DNA of 64,000 nt from Pseudomonas wenzhouensis (GCF_021029445.1 NZ_CP072610.1:372001-436000); one strand, 5' to 3'; shown: positions 52,831 through 63,325, numbered from the stretch's first letter. The notes: generated by a model from the letters alone, not told the origin. Translations and numbers: made by a program.

Positions 52831-52905
52831 ATCCAGCAATACCTGATCGGCCATGCTGATGGCCATTGATGTGCGCGTGTTCGGGCCGAGAGCCTTCAGC
52901 GTTGA

Positions 52906-54090
<1,185 letters not shown>

Positions 54091-54097
54091 TCGTTCC

Positions 54098-54119
54098 TGC
54101 CCGGCCGCAGGGCCGGGCA
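54098..54119 (+). terminator. Hairpin between spuE and spuF
   Basis: TGCCCGGCC-gca-GGGCCGGGCA, 7 bases after the spuE stop. Second processing or stabilising hairpin of the operon. Confidence 0.6.
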
Positions 54120-54143
54120 CAATCTTCCGGGAGTTTTCCAATA

Positions 54144-55298
54144 ATGGCTGTTGCCTCCAGCGCCTACAAAAAAGCCCTCGAGGGAGATCAGACACCGAAA
54201 GAGGTGCTGGTCAAGATCGATCGGGTGACTAAGAAATTCGACGAGACCGTGGCCGTTGACGATGTCTCGCTGACCATCAACAAGGGTGAGATCTTCGCCC
54301 TGCTCGGTGGTTCCGGCTCGGGCAAGTCGACCCTGCTGCGCATGCTCGCCGGTTTCGAGCGGCCGACCGAAGGGCGCATCATCCTCGATGGTGTCGACAT
54401 CACCGACATGCCGCCGTACCAGCGGCCGATCAACATGATGTTCCAGTCCTATGCGCTGTTCCCGCACATGACCGTGGCGCAGAACATCGCCTTCGGCCTG
54501 CAGCAGGACAAGCTGCCCAAGGCCGAGATCGACGAGCGCGTGGCCGAAATGCTCAAGCTGGTGCACATGACCCAGTACGCCAAACGCAAGCCGCACCAGC
54601 TCTCCGGCGGTCAGCGTCAGCGCGTGGCCCTGGCCCGCTCGCTGGCCAAGCGCCCGAAACTGCTGCTGCTCGATGAGCCGATGGGCGCGTTGGACAAGAA
54701 GCTGCGTTCGCAGATGCAGCTGGAGCTGGTGGAAATCATCGAGCGCGTCGGCGTGACCTGCGTAATGGTGACCCACGACCAGGAAGAGGCCATGACCATG
54801 GCCCAGCGCATCGCCATCATGCACCTGGGCTGGATCGCCCAGACCGGTAGCCCGATCGATATCTACGAGACGCCGACCAGCCGCCTGGTGTGCGAATTCA
54901 TTGGCAGCGTCAACCTGTTCGACGGGCAGATCACCAGTGACGAGGCCGACCACGCGATCATCGACTGCCCGCACCTGGACAAGCCCATCTACATCGGTCA
55001 TGGCGTCAGTACCCGCGCCGAGAACAAGTCCGTCAGCTACGCCCTGCGCCCGGAAAAGCTGCTGATGGCCACCGCCTTGCCGGATGACCACGAACACCCC
55101 GAGTACAACTGGAGCCGTGGCCACGTGCATGACATCGCCTACCTCGGCGGTCACTCGGTGTACTACGTCAAGCTCACTTCCGGTCAGGTGGTGCAGTGCT
55201 TCATTGCCAACGCCGAGCGCCGTGGCAAGCGTCCGACCTGGGACGATCCGGTGGTGGTGTACTGGGAAGACGACAGCGGCGTGGTACTGCAATCATGA
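54144..55298 (+). CDS. spuF: Polyamine ABC transporter ATP-binding protein
   Basis: 384 residues, PotG/PotA type. Walker A GGSGSGKST, Q-loop MMFQSYALFPHMTV, signature LSGGQRQRVALARSL, Walker B LLLLDEPMGALDK, switch MVTHDQ, then a C-terminal TOBE-like regulatory domain from about residue 260. Start ATG 25 bases after the hairpin, GGGAG before it. The ATGA overlap at 55295-55298 couples it to spuG. Confidence 0.93.
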   Translation: MAVASSAYKKALEGDQTPKEVLVKIDRVTKKFDETVAVDDVSLTINKGEIFALLGGSGSGKSTLLRMLAGFERPTEGRIILDGVDITDMPPYQRPINMMFQSYALFPHMTVAQNIAFGLQQDKLPKAEIDERVAEMLKLVHMTQYAKRKPHQLSGGQRQRVALARSLAKRPKLLLLDEPMGALDKKLRSQMQLELVEIIERVGVTCVMVTHDQEEAMTMAQRIAIMHLGWIAQTGSPIDIYETPTSRLVCEFIGSVNLFDGQITSDEADHAIIDCPHLDKPIYIGHGVSTRAENKSVSYALRPEKLLMATALPDDHEHPEYNWSRGHVHDIAYLGGHSVYYVKLTSGQVVQCFIANAERRGKRPTWDDPVVVYWEDDSGVVLQS

Positions 55299-56203
55299 AA
55301 CTGGCCAAACTCTCGCGCTATCTGCCCAGTGGGCGGCATGCCGTGATCGGCATACCCTTCCTCTGGCTGTTCCTGTTCTTCCTGCTGCCGTTCGTCATCG
55401 TGCTGAAGATCAGCTTCGCCGAAGCCGACGTGGCCATTCCACCCTACACGGAAATCTACCAGTGGGCGGACAACAAGCTGACCCTGCTGCTGAATTTCGG
55501 CAACTACATCTTCCTCACCGAGGATGCGCTGTACCTGTCGGCTTATCTGGGTTCGTTGAAGGTGGCGTTCTTCAGCACGCTGCTGTGCCTGGTGATCGGC
55601 TACCCGATGGCCTATGCCATCGCCCGTGCCCCAAGGGAGCGCCAGACCGTCCTGCTGCTGCTGATCATGATGCCGACCTGGACCGCGATCCTGATCCGCG
55701 TCTATGCCTGGATGGGCATTCTCGGCAACAACGGCCTGCTCAACAGCCTGCTGATGGGCATCGGTCTGATCGATACGCCGCTGCAGATCCTCAATACCAA
55801 CACGGCGGTCTACATCGGCGTGGTTTATTCCTACCTGCCGTTCATGATCCTGCCGCTTTACGCCAACCTGGTGAAGCATGATCTGAGCCTGCTGGAAGCC
55901 GCCTCCGATCTGGGCTCGAGCAACTTCAACAACTTCTGGAAAATCACCGTGCCGCTGTCGAAGAACGGCATCATCGCCGGCTCCATGCTGGTGTTCATTC
56001 CGGTGGTCGGTGAGTTCGTCATCCCCGAACTGCTCGGCGGCCCGGAGACCCTGATGATCGGCAAGGTGCTGTGGCAGGAGTTCTTTAACAACCGCGACTG
56101 GCCGGTGGCATCCGCCCTGGCGGTGGTCATGCTGGCGATCCTGATCGTGCCCATCATTCTCTTCAACCGTAACCAGGCTAAAGAGCTGGAGGGGCGGCCA
56201 TGA
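55295..56203 (+). CDS. spuG: Polyamine ABC transporter permease SpuG
   Basis: 302 residues, PotH type, six helices. The EAA loop is EAASDLGSSNFNNFWKITVPLSKNG. MKLAKLSRYLPSGRHAVIGIPFLWLFLFFLLPFVIVLKISF begins the first helix; GGPETLMIGKVLWQEFFNNRDWPVASALAV is a PotH mark. The last 50 bases are duplicated after the stop (see 56200-56289). The stop TGA overlaps an ATG (ATGA) at 56200-56203. Confidence 0.93.
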   Translation: MKLAKLSRYLPSGRHAVIGIPFLWLFLFFLLPFVIVLKISFAEADVAIPPYTEIYQWADNKLTLLLNFGNYIFLTEDALYLSAYLGSLKVAFFSTLLCLVIGYPMAYAIARAPRERQTVLLLLIMMPTWTAILIRVYAWMGILGNNGLLNSLLMGIGLIDTPLQILNTNTAVYIGVVYSYLPFMILPLYANLVKHDLSLLEAASDLGSSNFNNFWKITVPLSKNGIIAGSMLVFIPVVGEFVIPELLGGPETLMIGKVLWQEFFNNRDWPVASALAVVMLAILIVPIILFNRNQAKELEGRP

Positions 56204-56289
56204 TTCGTTCAATCACTGTGAGCCCATCATTCTCTTCAACCGGCTTTGCAACCAGAAGCGGAGCTAAAGAGCTGGAGGGCCGCCCATGA
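56150..56289. repeat. Direct duplication of the spuG 3' end
   Basis: CCCATCATTCTCTTCAACC occurs at 56150 and 56223, and GCTAAAGAGCTGGAGG at 56177 and 56263. The second copy holds a 13-nt difference in the middle and ends in GGCCGCCCATGA, which carries the spuH ATG. A local tandem duplication of the spuG-to-next-gene junction. Confidence 0.8.
56200..56289 (+). CDS. Putative 29-codon ORF between spuG and spuH
   Basis: ATG inside the ATGA that ends spuG; TGA inside the ATGA that starts spuH. Peptide MIRSITVS...GAKELEGRP, ending with the same AKELEGRP as SpuG because of the local duplication. Its product is unlikely to have a function of its own, but translating ribosomes could carry through to spuH and so keep the permeases in step. 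Could equally be untranslated spacer. Confidence 0.35.
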   Translation: MIRSITVSPSFSSTGFATRSGAKELEGRP

Positions 56290-57137
56290 AGCGTTTCAGT
56301 TTCTCCAGCGTCATGCTCTGGGCCGGTCTGGCATTTATCTACCTGCCCATGGTCATCCTAGTCATCTACTCGTTCAACGCCTCGCGGCTGGTCACGGTGT
56401 GGGGTGGTTGGTCGGTCAAGTGGTACGTCGGCCTGCTGGACAACACCCAGCTGATGAACTCGGTGATGCGCTCGCTGGAAATCGCCTGCTACACCGCCAT
56501 TGCGGCGGTGGCGCTGGGCACCCTGGCGGCTTTCGTGCTGACCCGCATCACCCACTTCAAGGGCCGTACGCTGTTCGGTGGCCTGGTTACTGCGCCGCTG
56601 GTGATGCCGGAAGTGATCACCGGTCTGTCGCTGCTGCTGCTGTTCGTGCTGATGGCGCAACTGATCGGCTGGCCGATGCAGCGCGGCATGACCACCATCT
56701 GGATCGCCCACACCACCTTCTGCTCGGCCTATGTGGCGGTGGTGGTGTCGTCGCGCCTGCGTGAGCTGGACATGTCCATCGAAGAGGCGGCCATGGACCT
56801 GGGCGCACGGCCGTGGAAGGTGTTCTTCCTGATCACTGTGCCGATGATCGCGCCGTCGCTGGCGGCGGGGGCGATGATGTCCTTCGCCCTGTCGCTGGAC
56901 GACCTGGTGCTGGCCAGCTTCGTCTCCGGCCCTGGCTCGACTACGCTGCCGATGGAGATCTTCTCCGCCGTACGCCTGGGGGTCAAACCGGAGATCAACG
57001 CGGTGGCCAGCCTGATCCTGCTGGCGGTGTCGTTCGCTACCTTCCTGGCCTGGTACTTCGCCCACCGCGCCGAGGAAAAACGCAAGAAGGCCATGCAGCA
57101 GGCCATGGACGAGACCAGCAACCCGTCCTGGAAGTAG
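56286..57137 (+). CDS. spuH: Polyamine ABC transporter permease SpuH
   Basis: 283 residues, PotI type, six helices, EAA loop EAAMDLGARPWKVFFLITVPMIAPS, and LSLDDLVLASFVSGPGSTTLPMEIFSAVRLGVKPEINA, typical of PotI. GGAGGGCC precedes the ATG inside the duplicated segment. Last gene of the transporter; a strong terminator follows. Confidence 0.93.
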   Translation: MKRFSFSSVMLWAGLAFIYLPMVILVIYSFNASRLVTVWGGWSVKWYVGLLDNTQLMNSVMRSLEIACYTAIAAVALGTLAAFVLTRITHFKGRTLFGGLVTAPLVMPEVITGLSLLLLFVLMAQLIGWPMQRGMTTIWIAHTTFCSAYVAVVVSSRLRELDMSIEEAAMDLGARPWKVFFLITVPMIAPSLAAGAMMSFALSLDDLVLASFVSGPGSTTLPMEIFSAVRLGVKPEINAVASLILLAVSFATFLAWYFAHRAEEKRKKAMQQAMDETSNPSWK

Positions 57138-57161
57138 GGCGTCGACATTAGGCGCAACGAG

Positions 57162-57186
57162 AACGGGCCCCGCAGGGCCCGTTTTT
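57162..57186 (+). terminator. Intrinsic terminator after spuH
   Basis: AACGGGCCC-cgca-GGGCCCGTTTTT, 24 bases after the stop; ends the spuB/C or spuD-H transcript, and also faces the convergent CYTH gene. Confidence 0.85.
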
Positions 57187-57202
57187 CATGCTGTCGCCGG
57201 CA

Positions 57203-58567
57203 CTATTTGACCAGTGCCTTCCAGGCCTTGAGGCTGTTGACGATCTGCGTCTGAGTTGCCCGCAGTTGCCGCTGCTCGTCATCCAGATCCTGCTGTGCCA
57301 GGCCATACAGCTTGTTCAGCTCGCCATACAGGCGGTCAGTCTCCGGCACTTCCAGCACGCCGCGCGCCAGGCGCAGCCAGACCAGCAGGCGCTCCAGGCG
57401 TGGCATCTGCTCGGCCAGATCCTCTGGCTGCTGCTGATAGCGGCGCAGCTGCAGGGCCGTGCCTTCTTCGCCCAGCAGAGTTGGCAGCCAGTTACCCAGT
57501 GCTGCGTTGCCCTGGCGATCGCCACGGCTGTTGCGTGCTTGCGTCCAGCTGCGTTGCAGCAACCAGTGCGACAGCTTCAGCGACAGCAGGCCCCAGCGGC
57601 AGCCATCCAGCTCGGCGGCGAACAGTGCCGGCGCATTACGGCGCATGCTGTCGTCGTGCTGCCCGGTTGCCAGACGCGGGCGCCAGTCGTCGAGCAGGGC
57701 ATCGAGGGCTTCGCGCAGTTCGCGTGAGCTGGCGCGCGGTGCGGCCTGGCCGAGGCTGGCAAGCAGGGCGCGCAGATCGATCAGTTGCTCCAGCCATTGC
57801 TGCAACAGATTCCAGTGGCCGTTCCAGCGATATTGCTCGGCCAGGCGCTGGCTGGCGCCGAGCAGGTGCCAGGCGAGTGCGGCGAAAGCGTCGTCCAGGC
57901 TCATCTCACCCTGCAGCTCGGGTGCTGGCAGGCTGAGGTTATAGCTGCCAGCATCGAACAGACGATAGCCGCGTTCGGCCTTGCTGATATCGCAGGGCAT
58001 CAGCGGCAGCTCGGCGGCGAGCTCGCAGGCCAACTCCAGCAGCGCAGCAGGTTCGCCCTGGCGCAGTTCCAGCTCCAGTTCGCAGATCTCTTCTTCGCCC
58101 TCGCCGGCGATCACCTTGCCCTGGTCCAGTGCGGCTTCGATGACCACCTTGGCCTTGCCGCGGCCCCAGGCGATTTCGGCCTTCTCGCGGACGAAGTCGG
58201 TGGTGAACAGCGGTTGCAGGGTTTTCTTGTCCAGCTCGGCCAGGCTGGCCGGCCAGCAACTGTCGTCGAGCTTTTTCAGGTCGAGCTTGGCCTTGCTCAG
58301 GTACCAGTCCCACTCGTTGCGCTCGGACAGCCCGGCAACGCTCTGGCCGCGGCTTTTCAGGGTCTGGATGAATTGTTCGCCATCGCGGCGCAGGCGCAGG
58401 GCGACCTTGGCATGGGCCAGGTCGCGATCCGGCGTGTCGTAGTACTGGTTGAACAGTTCGCCGCGCTGCCAGCCGCTCTTGTTGCGCTTTTTCAGCAGCG
58501 GATGCTCGCGCAGGGCGGCCAGGGTGGCGCGGCTGGCACGCAGTTTGATTTCGGTTTCTTTGACCAT
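57203..58567 (-). CDS. CYTH-CHAD domain protein, inorganic triphosphatase type
   Basis: 454 residues, YgiF-like. The CYTH tunnel motif ExExK begins the protein (VKETEIKLR), followed by FNQYYDTPDRDLAHAKVALRLRRDG and ISKAERGYRLFD. From about residue 210 a helical CHAD-like domain rich in histidine and arginine follows (WHLLGASQRLAEQYRW). CYTH enzymes of this group hydrolyse inorganic triphosphate; the CHAD part probably binds polyphosphate. The Pit transporter genes on the opposite strand fit with phosphate metabolism. Start chosen at MVKETEIK, the family N-terminus. Confidence 0.88.
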   Translation of the reverse strand: MVKETEIKLRASRATLAALREHPLLKKRNKSGWQRGELFNQYYDTPDRDLAHAKVALRLRRDGEQFIQTLKSRGQSVAGLSERNEWDWYLSKAKLDLKKLDDSCWPASLAELDKKTLQPLFTTDFVREKAEIAWGRGKAKVVIEAALDQGKVIAGEGEEEICELELELRQGEPAALLELACELAAELPLMPCDISKAERGYRLFDAGSYNLSLPAPELQGEMSLDDAFAALAWHLLGASQRLAEQYRWNGHWNLLQQWLEQLIDLRALLASLGQAAPRASSRELREALDALLDDWRPRLATGQHDDSMRRNAPALFAAELDGCRWGLLSLKLSHWLLQRSWTQARNSRGDRQGNAALGNWLPTLLGEEGTALQLRRYQQQPEDLAEQMPRLERLLVWLRLARGVLEVPETDRLYGELNKLYGLAQQDLDDEQRQLRATQTQIVNSLKAWKALVK

Positions 58568-58642
58568 GGTGGAGACTTGATCGCCTTTTATAAAAATGTG
58601 ACAGACCGATGACACGCGCTGGCGAATGACGAAGCCGCTCCC

Positions 58643-58648
58643 TATACT
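58643..58648 (+). promoter_or_regulatory. Candidate -10 of the phosphate transporter operon
   Basis: TATACT 31 bases before the ATG of the PhoU-like gene, in the 111-bp divergent gap. No clear -35 or complete Pho box seen. Confidence 0.4.
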
Positions 58649-58678
58649 TGCGACCTTCTCAAAACGGGGGCTTACCCT

Positions 58679-59356
58679 ATGCCTATCAATCCCTTTGTCA
58701 GCCTGTTCGGCCGCTCACCCATCGGCCCCATGCAACAGCATATCGCCAAGGCCCACGAGTGTGCGGCGAACCTGGTGCCTTTCTTCGAGGCCGTGATGGC
58801 CGAGGACTGGGCCAAGGTAGAACAGGTACAACAGGAGATGTCCCGGCTGGAGCATGAGGCCGACAAGCTGAAGAAAAGCGTGCGCCTGCACTTGCCCAAA
58901 AGTCTGTTCCTGCCGGTGCCGCGTTCGGACCTGCTCGAGCTGCTCAGTGTACAGGACAAAGTCGCCAACCGTGCCAAGGACATCGCCGGCCTCATGCTCG
59001 GTCGGCAGATGGCCATTCCGCAGCCATTGCAGCCGCTGGTGCGTACCTACGTACAGCGCAGCGTAGACGCCAGCGCCCAGGCGCTGAAGGCGATGAACGA
59101 ATTGGACGAACTGCTCGAGACCGGTTTTGCCGGTCGCGAAGCCGTGCTGGTGGAAACCCTGATCGAGGAACTCGGTGTTATCGAAAACGATACCGACCGG
59201 CTGCAGATCGAGGTGCGCCGCAACCTGTTCAAGCTGGAGAAGGACCTTCCCCCGGTCGATGTGATGTTCCTCTATCAGATCATCGACTGGATCGGCGACG
59301 TCGCCGATCGTGCCCAACGAGTGGGCAACCGTCTGGAACAACTGCTGGCGCGCTAA
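58679..59356 (+). CDS. TIGR00153/DUF47 family PhoU-like protein
   Basis: 225 residues, all helical. FVSLFGRSPIGPMQQHIAKAHECAANLVPFFEAVMAEDW at the start and the metal-binding-type helices VEQVQQEMSRLEHEADKLKKSVR and ENDTDRLQIEVRRNLF, which match the PhoU E-x3-D pattern. Such proteins sit next to Pit transporters and are thought to regulate them. The next gene is the Pit transporter, 39 bp after the stop. Confidence 0.92.
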   Translation: MPINPFVSLFGRSPIGPMQQHIAKAHECAANLVPFFEAVMAEDWAKVEQVQQEMSRLEHEADKLKKSVRLHLPKSLFLPVPRSDLLELLSVQDKVANRAKDIAGLMLGRQMAIPQPLQPLVRTYVQRSVDASAQALKAMNELDELLETGFAGREAVLVETLIEELGVIENDTDRLQIEVRRNLFKLEKDLPPVDVMFLYQIIDWIGDVADRAQRVGNRLEQLLAR

Positions 59357-59395
59357 GCGCCAGTGTCCTTTCTGGGATCTACGGAAACTAACTTT

Positions 59396-60667
59396 ATGTC
59401 TCTAATTGCGGACTACGGGCTGATTCTGCTCGTGCTTGCCTGCCTTTTCGGTTTTTTCATGGCCTGGGGTGTTGGGGCCAACGATGTAGCCAACGCCATG
59501 GGTACATCCGTTGGCTCGCGAGCATTGACCATCAAGCAGGCGATCATCATCGCCATGGTCTTCGAATTCTGCGGTGCTTACCTCGCTGGCGGTGAGGTCA
59601 CCGAAACCATCAAGAACGGCATTGTCGATGCCAACATGATCAGCCCCAACCTCATGGTGTTGGGCATGATGTCGGCGCTGCTGGCAGCGGGAACCTGGCT
59701 GCTGGTCGCTTCGACGCGCGGCTGGCCGGTATCGACCACGCACACCATCGTCGGCGCGGTCATCGGCTTTGCTGCGGTCGGTGTATCGGTGGATGCGGTG
59801 CACTGGGGTGGCGTCGGCCCCATCGTCGCCAGTTGGGTGGTCACGCCGCTGCTGGCCGGGATCATCTCCTTCTGCCTGTTCGTCAGCGTACAGAAGCTGA
59901 TCATCGACACCGATAACCCCTTCCTGAATGCCAAGCGCTTCGTGCCGCTGTACATGTTCATCACCGGGTTCGTGATCTCGCTGATGACCATGACCAAGGG
60001 GCTCAAACACGTTGGCTTGAACCTCTCCAGTACCGAAGGTTTCCTGCTGTCGATCGGCATCGGTGTGCTGGTCATGCTTATTGGTGTCGCCCTGCTCAGC
60101 CGCATCCATGTCGATGCCGAAGCCGACAAGGCCTTCCACTTCTCCAGTGTGGAGAAAGTGTTCGCGGTGCTGATGATCTTCACCGCCTGCGCCATGGCCT
60201 TTGCCCACGGTTCCAACGACGTGGCCAACGCCGTTGGCCCGCTGGCGGCTATCGTCGGCGTCATTCAGAGTGGCGGCGACATGGCTGCAGGTGAGAAATC
60301 CATCGTTCCGAGCTGGATTCTGTTGCTGGGTGCGCTGGGTATCGTCGTGGGTCTGGCCACCTATGGCTACAAGGTGATCGCCACCATCGGCAAGGAAATC
60401 ACCGAGCTGACGCCTAGCCGTGGTTTCGCTGCCGAGCTGGCGGCTGCCACCACCGTGGTCAGTGCCTCGGGCCTTGGGCTGCCGATCTCCACCACCCACA
60501 CCCTGGTCGGTGCCATTCTCGGCGTTGGCCTGGCGCGCGGCATCGGTGCCTTGAACCTGGGCATGATCGGCAAGATCTTCCTGTCCTGGATCATCACCCT
60601 GCCTGTCGGCGCTTTGCTGTCGATCATCTTCTTCTTCATCCTGCGCGCGCTGTTCGGCGGAATCTGA
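59396..60667 (+). CDS. Low-affinity inorganic phosphate transporter (PiT family)
   Basis: 423 residues from ATG 59396; the in-frame GTG at 59363 has no ribosome site. About 10-11 helices. The two PiT signatures GANDVANAMGTSVGSRAL (near the N-terminus) and GSNDVANAVGPLAA (middle) and the inverted halves are intact; the STTHTIVGAVIGF and STTHTLVGAILGV segments belong to the same inverted repeat. Co-transports metal phosphate with protons. Partner of the PhoU-like gene. Confidence 0.94.
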   Translation: MSLIADYGLILLVLACLFGFFMAWGVGANDVANAMGTSVGSRALTIKQAIIIAMVFEFCGAYLAGGEVTETIKNGIVDANMISPNLMVLGMMSALLAAGTWLLVASTRGWPVSTTHTIVGAVIGFAAVGVSVDAVHWGGVGPIVASWVVTPLLAGIISFCLFVSVQKLIIDTDNPFLNAKRFVPLYMFITGFVISLMTMTKGLKHVGLNLSSTEGFLLSIGIGVLVMLIGVALLSRIHVDAEADKAFHFSSVEKVFAVLMIFTACAMAFAHGSNDVANAVGPLAAIVGVIQSGGDMAAGEKSIVPSWILLLGALGIVVGLATYGYKVIATIGKEITELTPSRGFAAELAAATTVVSASGLGLPISTTHTLVGAILGVGLARGIGALNLGMIGKIFLSWIITLPVGALLSIIFFFILRALFGGI

Positions 60668-60735
60668 TTCCGCCCTGGCGGTTTCCCCTGAGGTTGGATG
60701 CTCCTATCATGGGGCTCCGACCCAGGAGATCGCCG

Positions 60736-61902
60736 ATGCCCTTGCCGTCCTTCCGAGAGCAGTTCGCCGCGCTGATCGCAGCGCCCTCGGTGAGCTGTAC
60801 CCAGCCCCATTGGGATCAGAGCAACGCGCCGGTCATCGAGCTGCTCGCTGCCTGGCTGGGTGATCTGGGGTTTACCTGCGAAACCCAACAGATTGCGCCC
60901 GGTAAATTCAACCTGCTTGCCAGCTATGGCTCCGGCCCAGGCGGGCTGGTGCTGGCCGGGCACAGCGATACCGTGCCCTTCGATGCCGCTCTGTGGCAGA
61001 CCGACCCGCTCAAACTGAGCGAAGTGGGCGACCGCTGGGTGGGCCTCGGTAGTTGCGACATGAAGGGCTTCTTCGCCCTGGCCATCGAAGCCGTGCGGCC
61101 CTTACTCGACCAGCCCTTCCAGCAGCCGCTGCTGATCCTCGCCACCTGCGACGAAGAAAGCTCCATGGCCGGCGCCCGCGCCCTAGCCGCTGCCGGCCGA
61201 CCGCTGGGTCGGGCGGCGGTGATTGGCGAGCCGACCGGTCTCAAGCCCATCCGCCTGCACAAGGGCGTGATGATGGAGCGCATCGATATTCTTGGGCAAA
61301 GTGGCCATTCCTCCAATCCAGCCCTTGGCCGCAGTGCACTGGAGGCCATGCAGGATGTCATGGGCGAGCTGCGCGGCCTGCGTGCGCAGTGGCAGCGTGA
61401 GTTCAACAACCCGCAATTCAGCGTGCCGCAACCGACACTGAACCTTGGCTGCATCCACGGCGGCGACAACCCCAATCGTATCTGTGGCCAATGCGCCCTG
61501 GAGTTCGACCTGCGTCCGCTACCGGGCATGGATCCCGAGCAGTTGCGCGCAGCCATTCGTGGCAAGTTGCAGCCGCTGGCGCTCAAGCATCAGGTGCGTA
61601 TCGATTACGGCCCGCTGTTCCCGGAAGTGCCACCCTTCGAGCAGCGCGCCGATGCCGAACTGGTGCGTCTGGCCGAGCGTCTGACCGGGCACACGGCCCA
61701 GGCAGTGGCATTCGGCACCGAGGCGCCTTATCTTCAGCAGCTTGGCTGCGAGACGCTGGTGCTTGGCCCCGGCGATATCGACTGCGCGCACCAGCCGGGG
61801 GAACACCTGGAGCTGGCGCGCATCGAACCCACCGTGGCGCTGCTGCGCCAACTGATCCAACACTATTGCCTGACCCGGAGCGAAGACGTGCAGCGACGAT
61901 GA
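60736..61902 (+). CDS. argE: Acetylornithine deacetylase
   Basis: 388 residues. Zinc peptidase M20 family enzyme that frees ornithine from N-acetylornithine in arginine synthesis. Metal ligands in LAGHSDTVPFD, GSCDMKGFFAL and CDEESSMAGA; MERIDILGQSGHSSNPALGRSALE belongs to the dimerisation domain. ATG at 60736 with AGGAGAT 6 bases upstream. Pseudomonads mainly recycle acetyl groups through ArgJ, so this enzyme and ArgA coexist with that route (established). Followed 20-65 bp later by argA. Confidence 0.92.
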   Translation: MPLPSFREQFAALIAAPSVSCTQPHWDQSNAPVIELLAAWLGDLGFTCETQQIAPGKFNLLASYGSGPGGLVLAGHSDTVPFDAALWQTDPLKLSEVGDRWVGLGSCDMKGFFALAIEAVRPLLDQPFQQPLLILATCDEESSMAGARALAAAGRPLGRAAVIGEPTGLKPIRLHKGVMMERIDILGQSGHSSNPALGRSALEAMQDVMGELRGLRAQWQREFNNPQFSVPQPTLNLGCIHGGDNPNRICGQCALEFDLRPLPGMDPEQLRAAIRGKLQPLALKHQVRIDYGPLFPEVPPFEQRADAELVRLAERLTGHTAQAVAFGTEAPYLQQLGCETLVLGPGDIDCAHQPGEHLELARIEPTVALLRQLIQHYCLTRSEDVQRR

Positions 61903-61967
61903 GAGCGACTCTTTAACCGAACATGACGGCTACGCCCGTCCTACGTCTCGACGCTAATGGATTGCTC

Positions 61968-63266
61968 ATGCACGACTACGTCACCTGGTTACGCCACGCC
62001 TCGCCTTATATTAACGCCCATCGCGACTGCACCTTCGTGGTCATGCTGCCGGGCGAGGGGGTTGCCCACCCCAATTTCGCCAATATCGTCCACGATCTGG
62101 TGCTGCTGCACAGCCTTGGCGTGCGCCTGGTGCTGGTGCACGGCTCGCGTCCGCAGATCGAGGCGCGCCTCGCTGCCCGTGGCCTGACTCCGCATTATTA
62201 CCGTGACCTGCGCATCACCGACGCGCCGACTCTGGAGTGTGTGATCGACGCCGTCGGCCAGCTGCGTATCGCCATCGAGGCGCGTCTGTCGATGGACATG
62301 GCCGCCTCGCCGATGCAGGGTTCGCGCCTGCGCCTGACCAGCGGCAACTTCGTCACTGCCAGGCCGATCGGCGTGCTCGACGGGGTCGATTACCACCATA
62401 CCGGCGAAGTGCGGCGCATTGACCGCAAGGGCATCAATCGCCAGCTCGACGAGCGCAGCATCGTGCTGCTGTCGCCGCTGGGCTATTCGCCCACCGGGGA
62501 AATCTTCAACCTGGCCTGCGAAGACGTCGCCACCCGCGCCGCCATCGACCTGGGCGCAGACAAGCTGCTGTTGTTCGGCGCCGATGATGGCCTGCTCGAC
62601 GAGCAGGGCAAGCTGGTGCGCGAGCTGCGTCCGCAACAGGTGCCCGCGCACCTGGCACGGCTGGGCAGCAACTATCAGGGCGAGCTGCTCGACGCCGCCG
62701 CAGAGGCCTGTCGGGGCGGCGTCAAGCGCAGCCACATCGTCAGCTACGCCACCGATGGCGCGCTGCTCAGCGAGCTGTTCACCCGCACCGGCAACGGTAC
62801 GCTGGTGGCGCAGGAGCAGTTCGAATCCCTGCGCGAGGCGACCATCGAGGATGTGGGTGGCCTGATCGAGCTGATCAGCCCGCTGGAAGAGCAGGGCATT
62901 CTGGTGCGTCGTTCGCGTGAGGTGCTGGAGCGCGAGATCGAGCAGTTCAGCATCGTCGAGCGCGAAGGGCTGATCATCGCCTGTGCGGCGCTCTATCCCA
63001 TCGCCGATTCCGACTGCGGCGAGCTGGCCTGTCTGGCGGTCAATCCCGAATACCGTCACGGCGGTCGCGGCGACGAATTGCTTGAGCGGATCGAGGCCAG
63101 GGCGCGGGCGCAGGGCATCAAGACCCTGTTCGTGCTCACCACGCGTACCGCGCACTGGTTCCGCGAGCGCGGTTTCGAGCCGAGCAGTGTCGAGCGCATG
63201 CCCGCGGCACGAGCATCGCTGTACAACTATCAGCGTAATTCCAAGGTATTCGAAAAGGCGCTGTAG
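61968..63266 (+). CDS. argA: N-acetylglutamate synthase
   Basis: 432 residues from the ATG at 61968 (MHDYVTWLRHASPYINAHRDCTFVVMLPGEGV), the length of the P. aeruginosa enzyme; the upstream ATG at 61923 is a possible longer start with weaker support. Amino acid kinase-like domain (about residues 25-270, with LVLVHGSRPQIEARLA) that binds arginine for feedback control, then a GNAT acetyltransferase domain (about 285-430) with LACLAVNPEYRHGGRGDELLERIEARARAQG. First step of arginine synthesis. Confidence 0.93.
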   Translation: MHDYVTWLRHASPYINAHRDCTFVVMLPGEGVAHPNFANIVHDLVLLHSLGVRLVLVHGSRPQIEARLAARGLTPHYYRDLRITDAPTLECVIDAVGQLRIAIEARLSMDMAASPMQGSRLRLTSGNFVTARPIGVLDGVDYHHTGEVRRIDRKGINRQLDERSIVLLSPLGYSPTGEIFNLACEDVATRAAIDLGADKLLLFGADDGLLDEQGKLVRELRPQQVPAHLARLGSNYQGELLDAAAEACRGGVKRSHIVSYATDGALLSELFTRTGNGTLVAQEQFESLREATIEDVGGLIELISPLEEQGILVRRSREVLEREIEQFSIVEREGLIIACAALYPIADSDCGELACLAVNPEYRHGGRGDELLERIEARARAQGIKTLFVLTTRTAHWFRERGFEPSSVERMPAARASLYNYQRNSKVFEKAL

Positions 63267-63290
63267 GCGGGGCGAGAGCAGGTCGCAACG

Positions 63291-63325
63291 GTAGGAGCGG
63301 ATTTATCCGCTGAAGCCGCTCCTAC
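63291..63325. repeat. REP element, family D
   Basis: GTAGGAGCGG-atttatccgctgaag-CCGCTCCTAC; same outer GTAGGAGC arm as family C, but with a short AT-containing centre. Follows argA and may serve as its terminator. Confidence 0.65.

Noticed and set aside
61923..61967. Upstream ATG for argA adding 15 residues
   Set aside because: The family starts at the later Met and the length then equals 432; kept only as an alternative.
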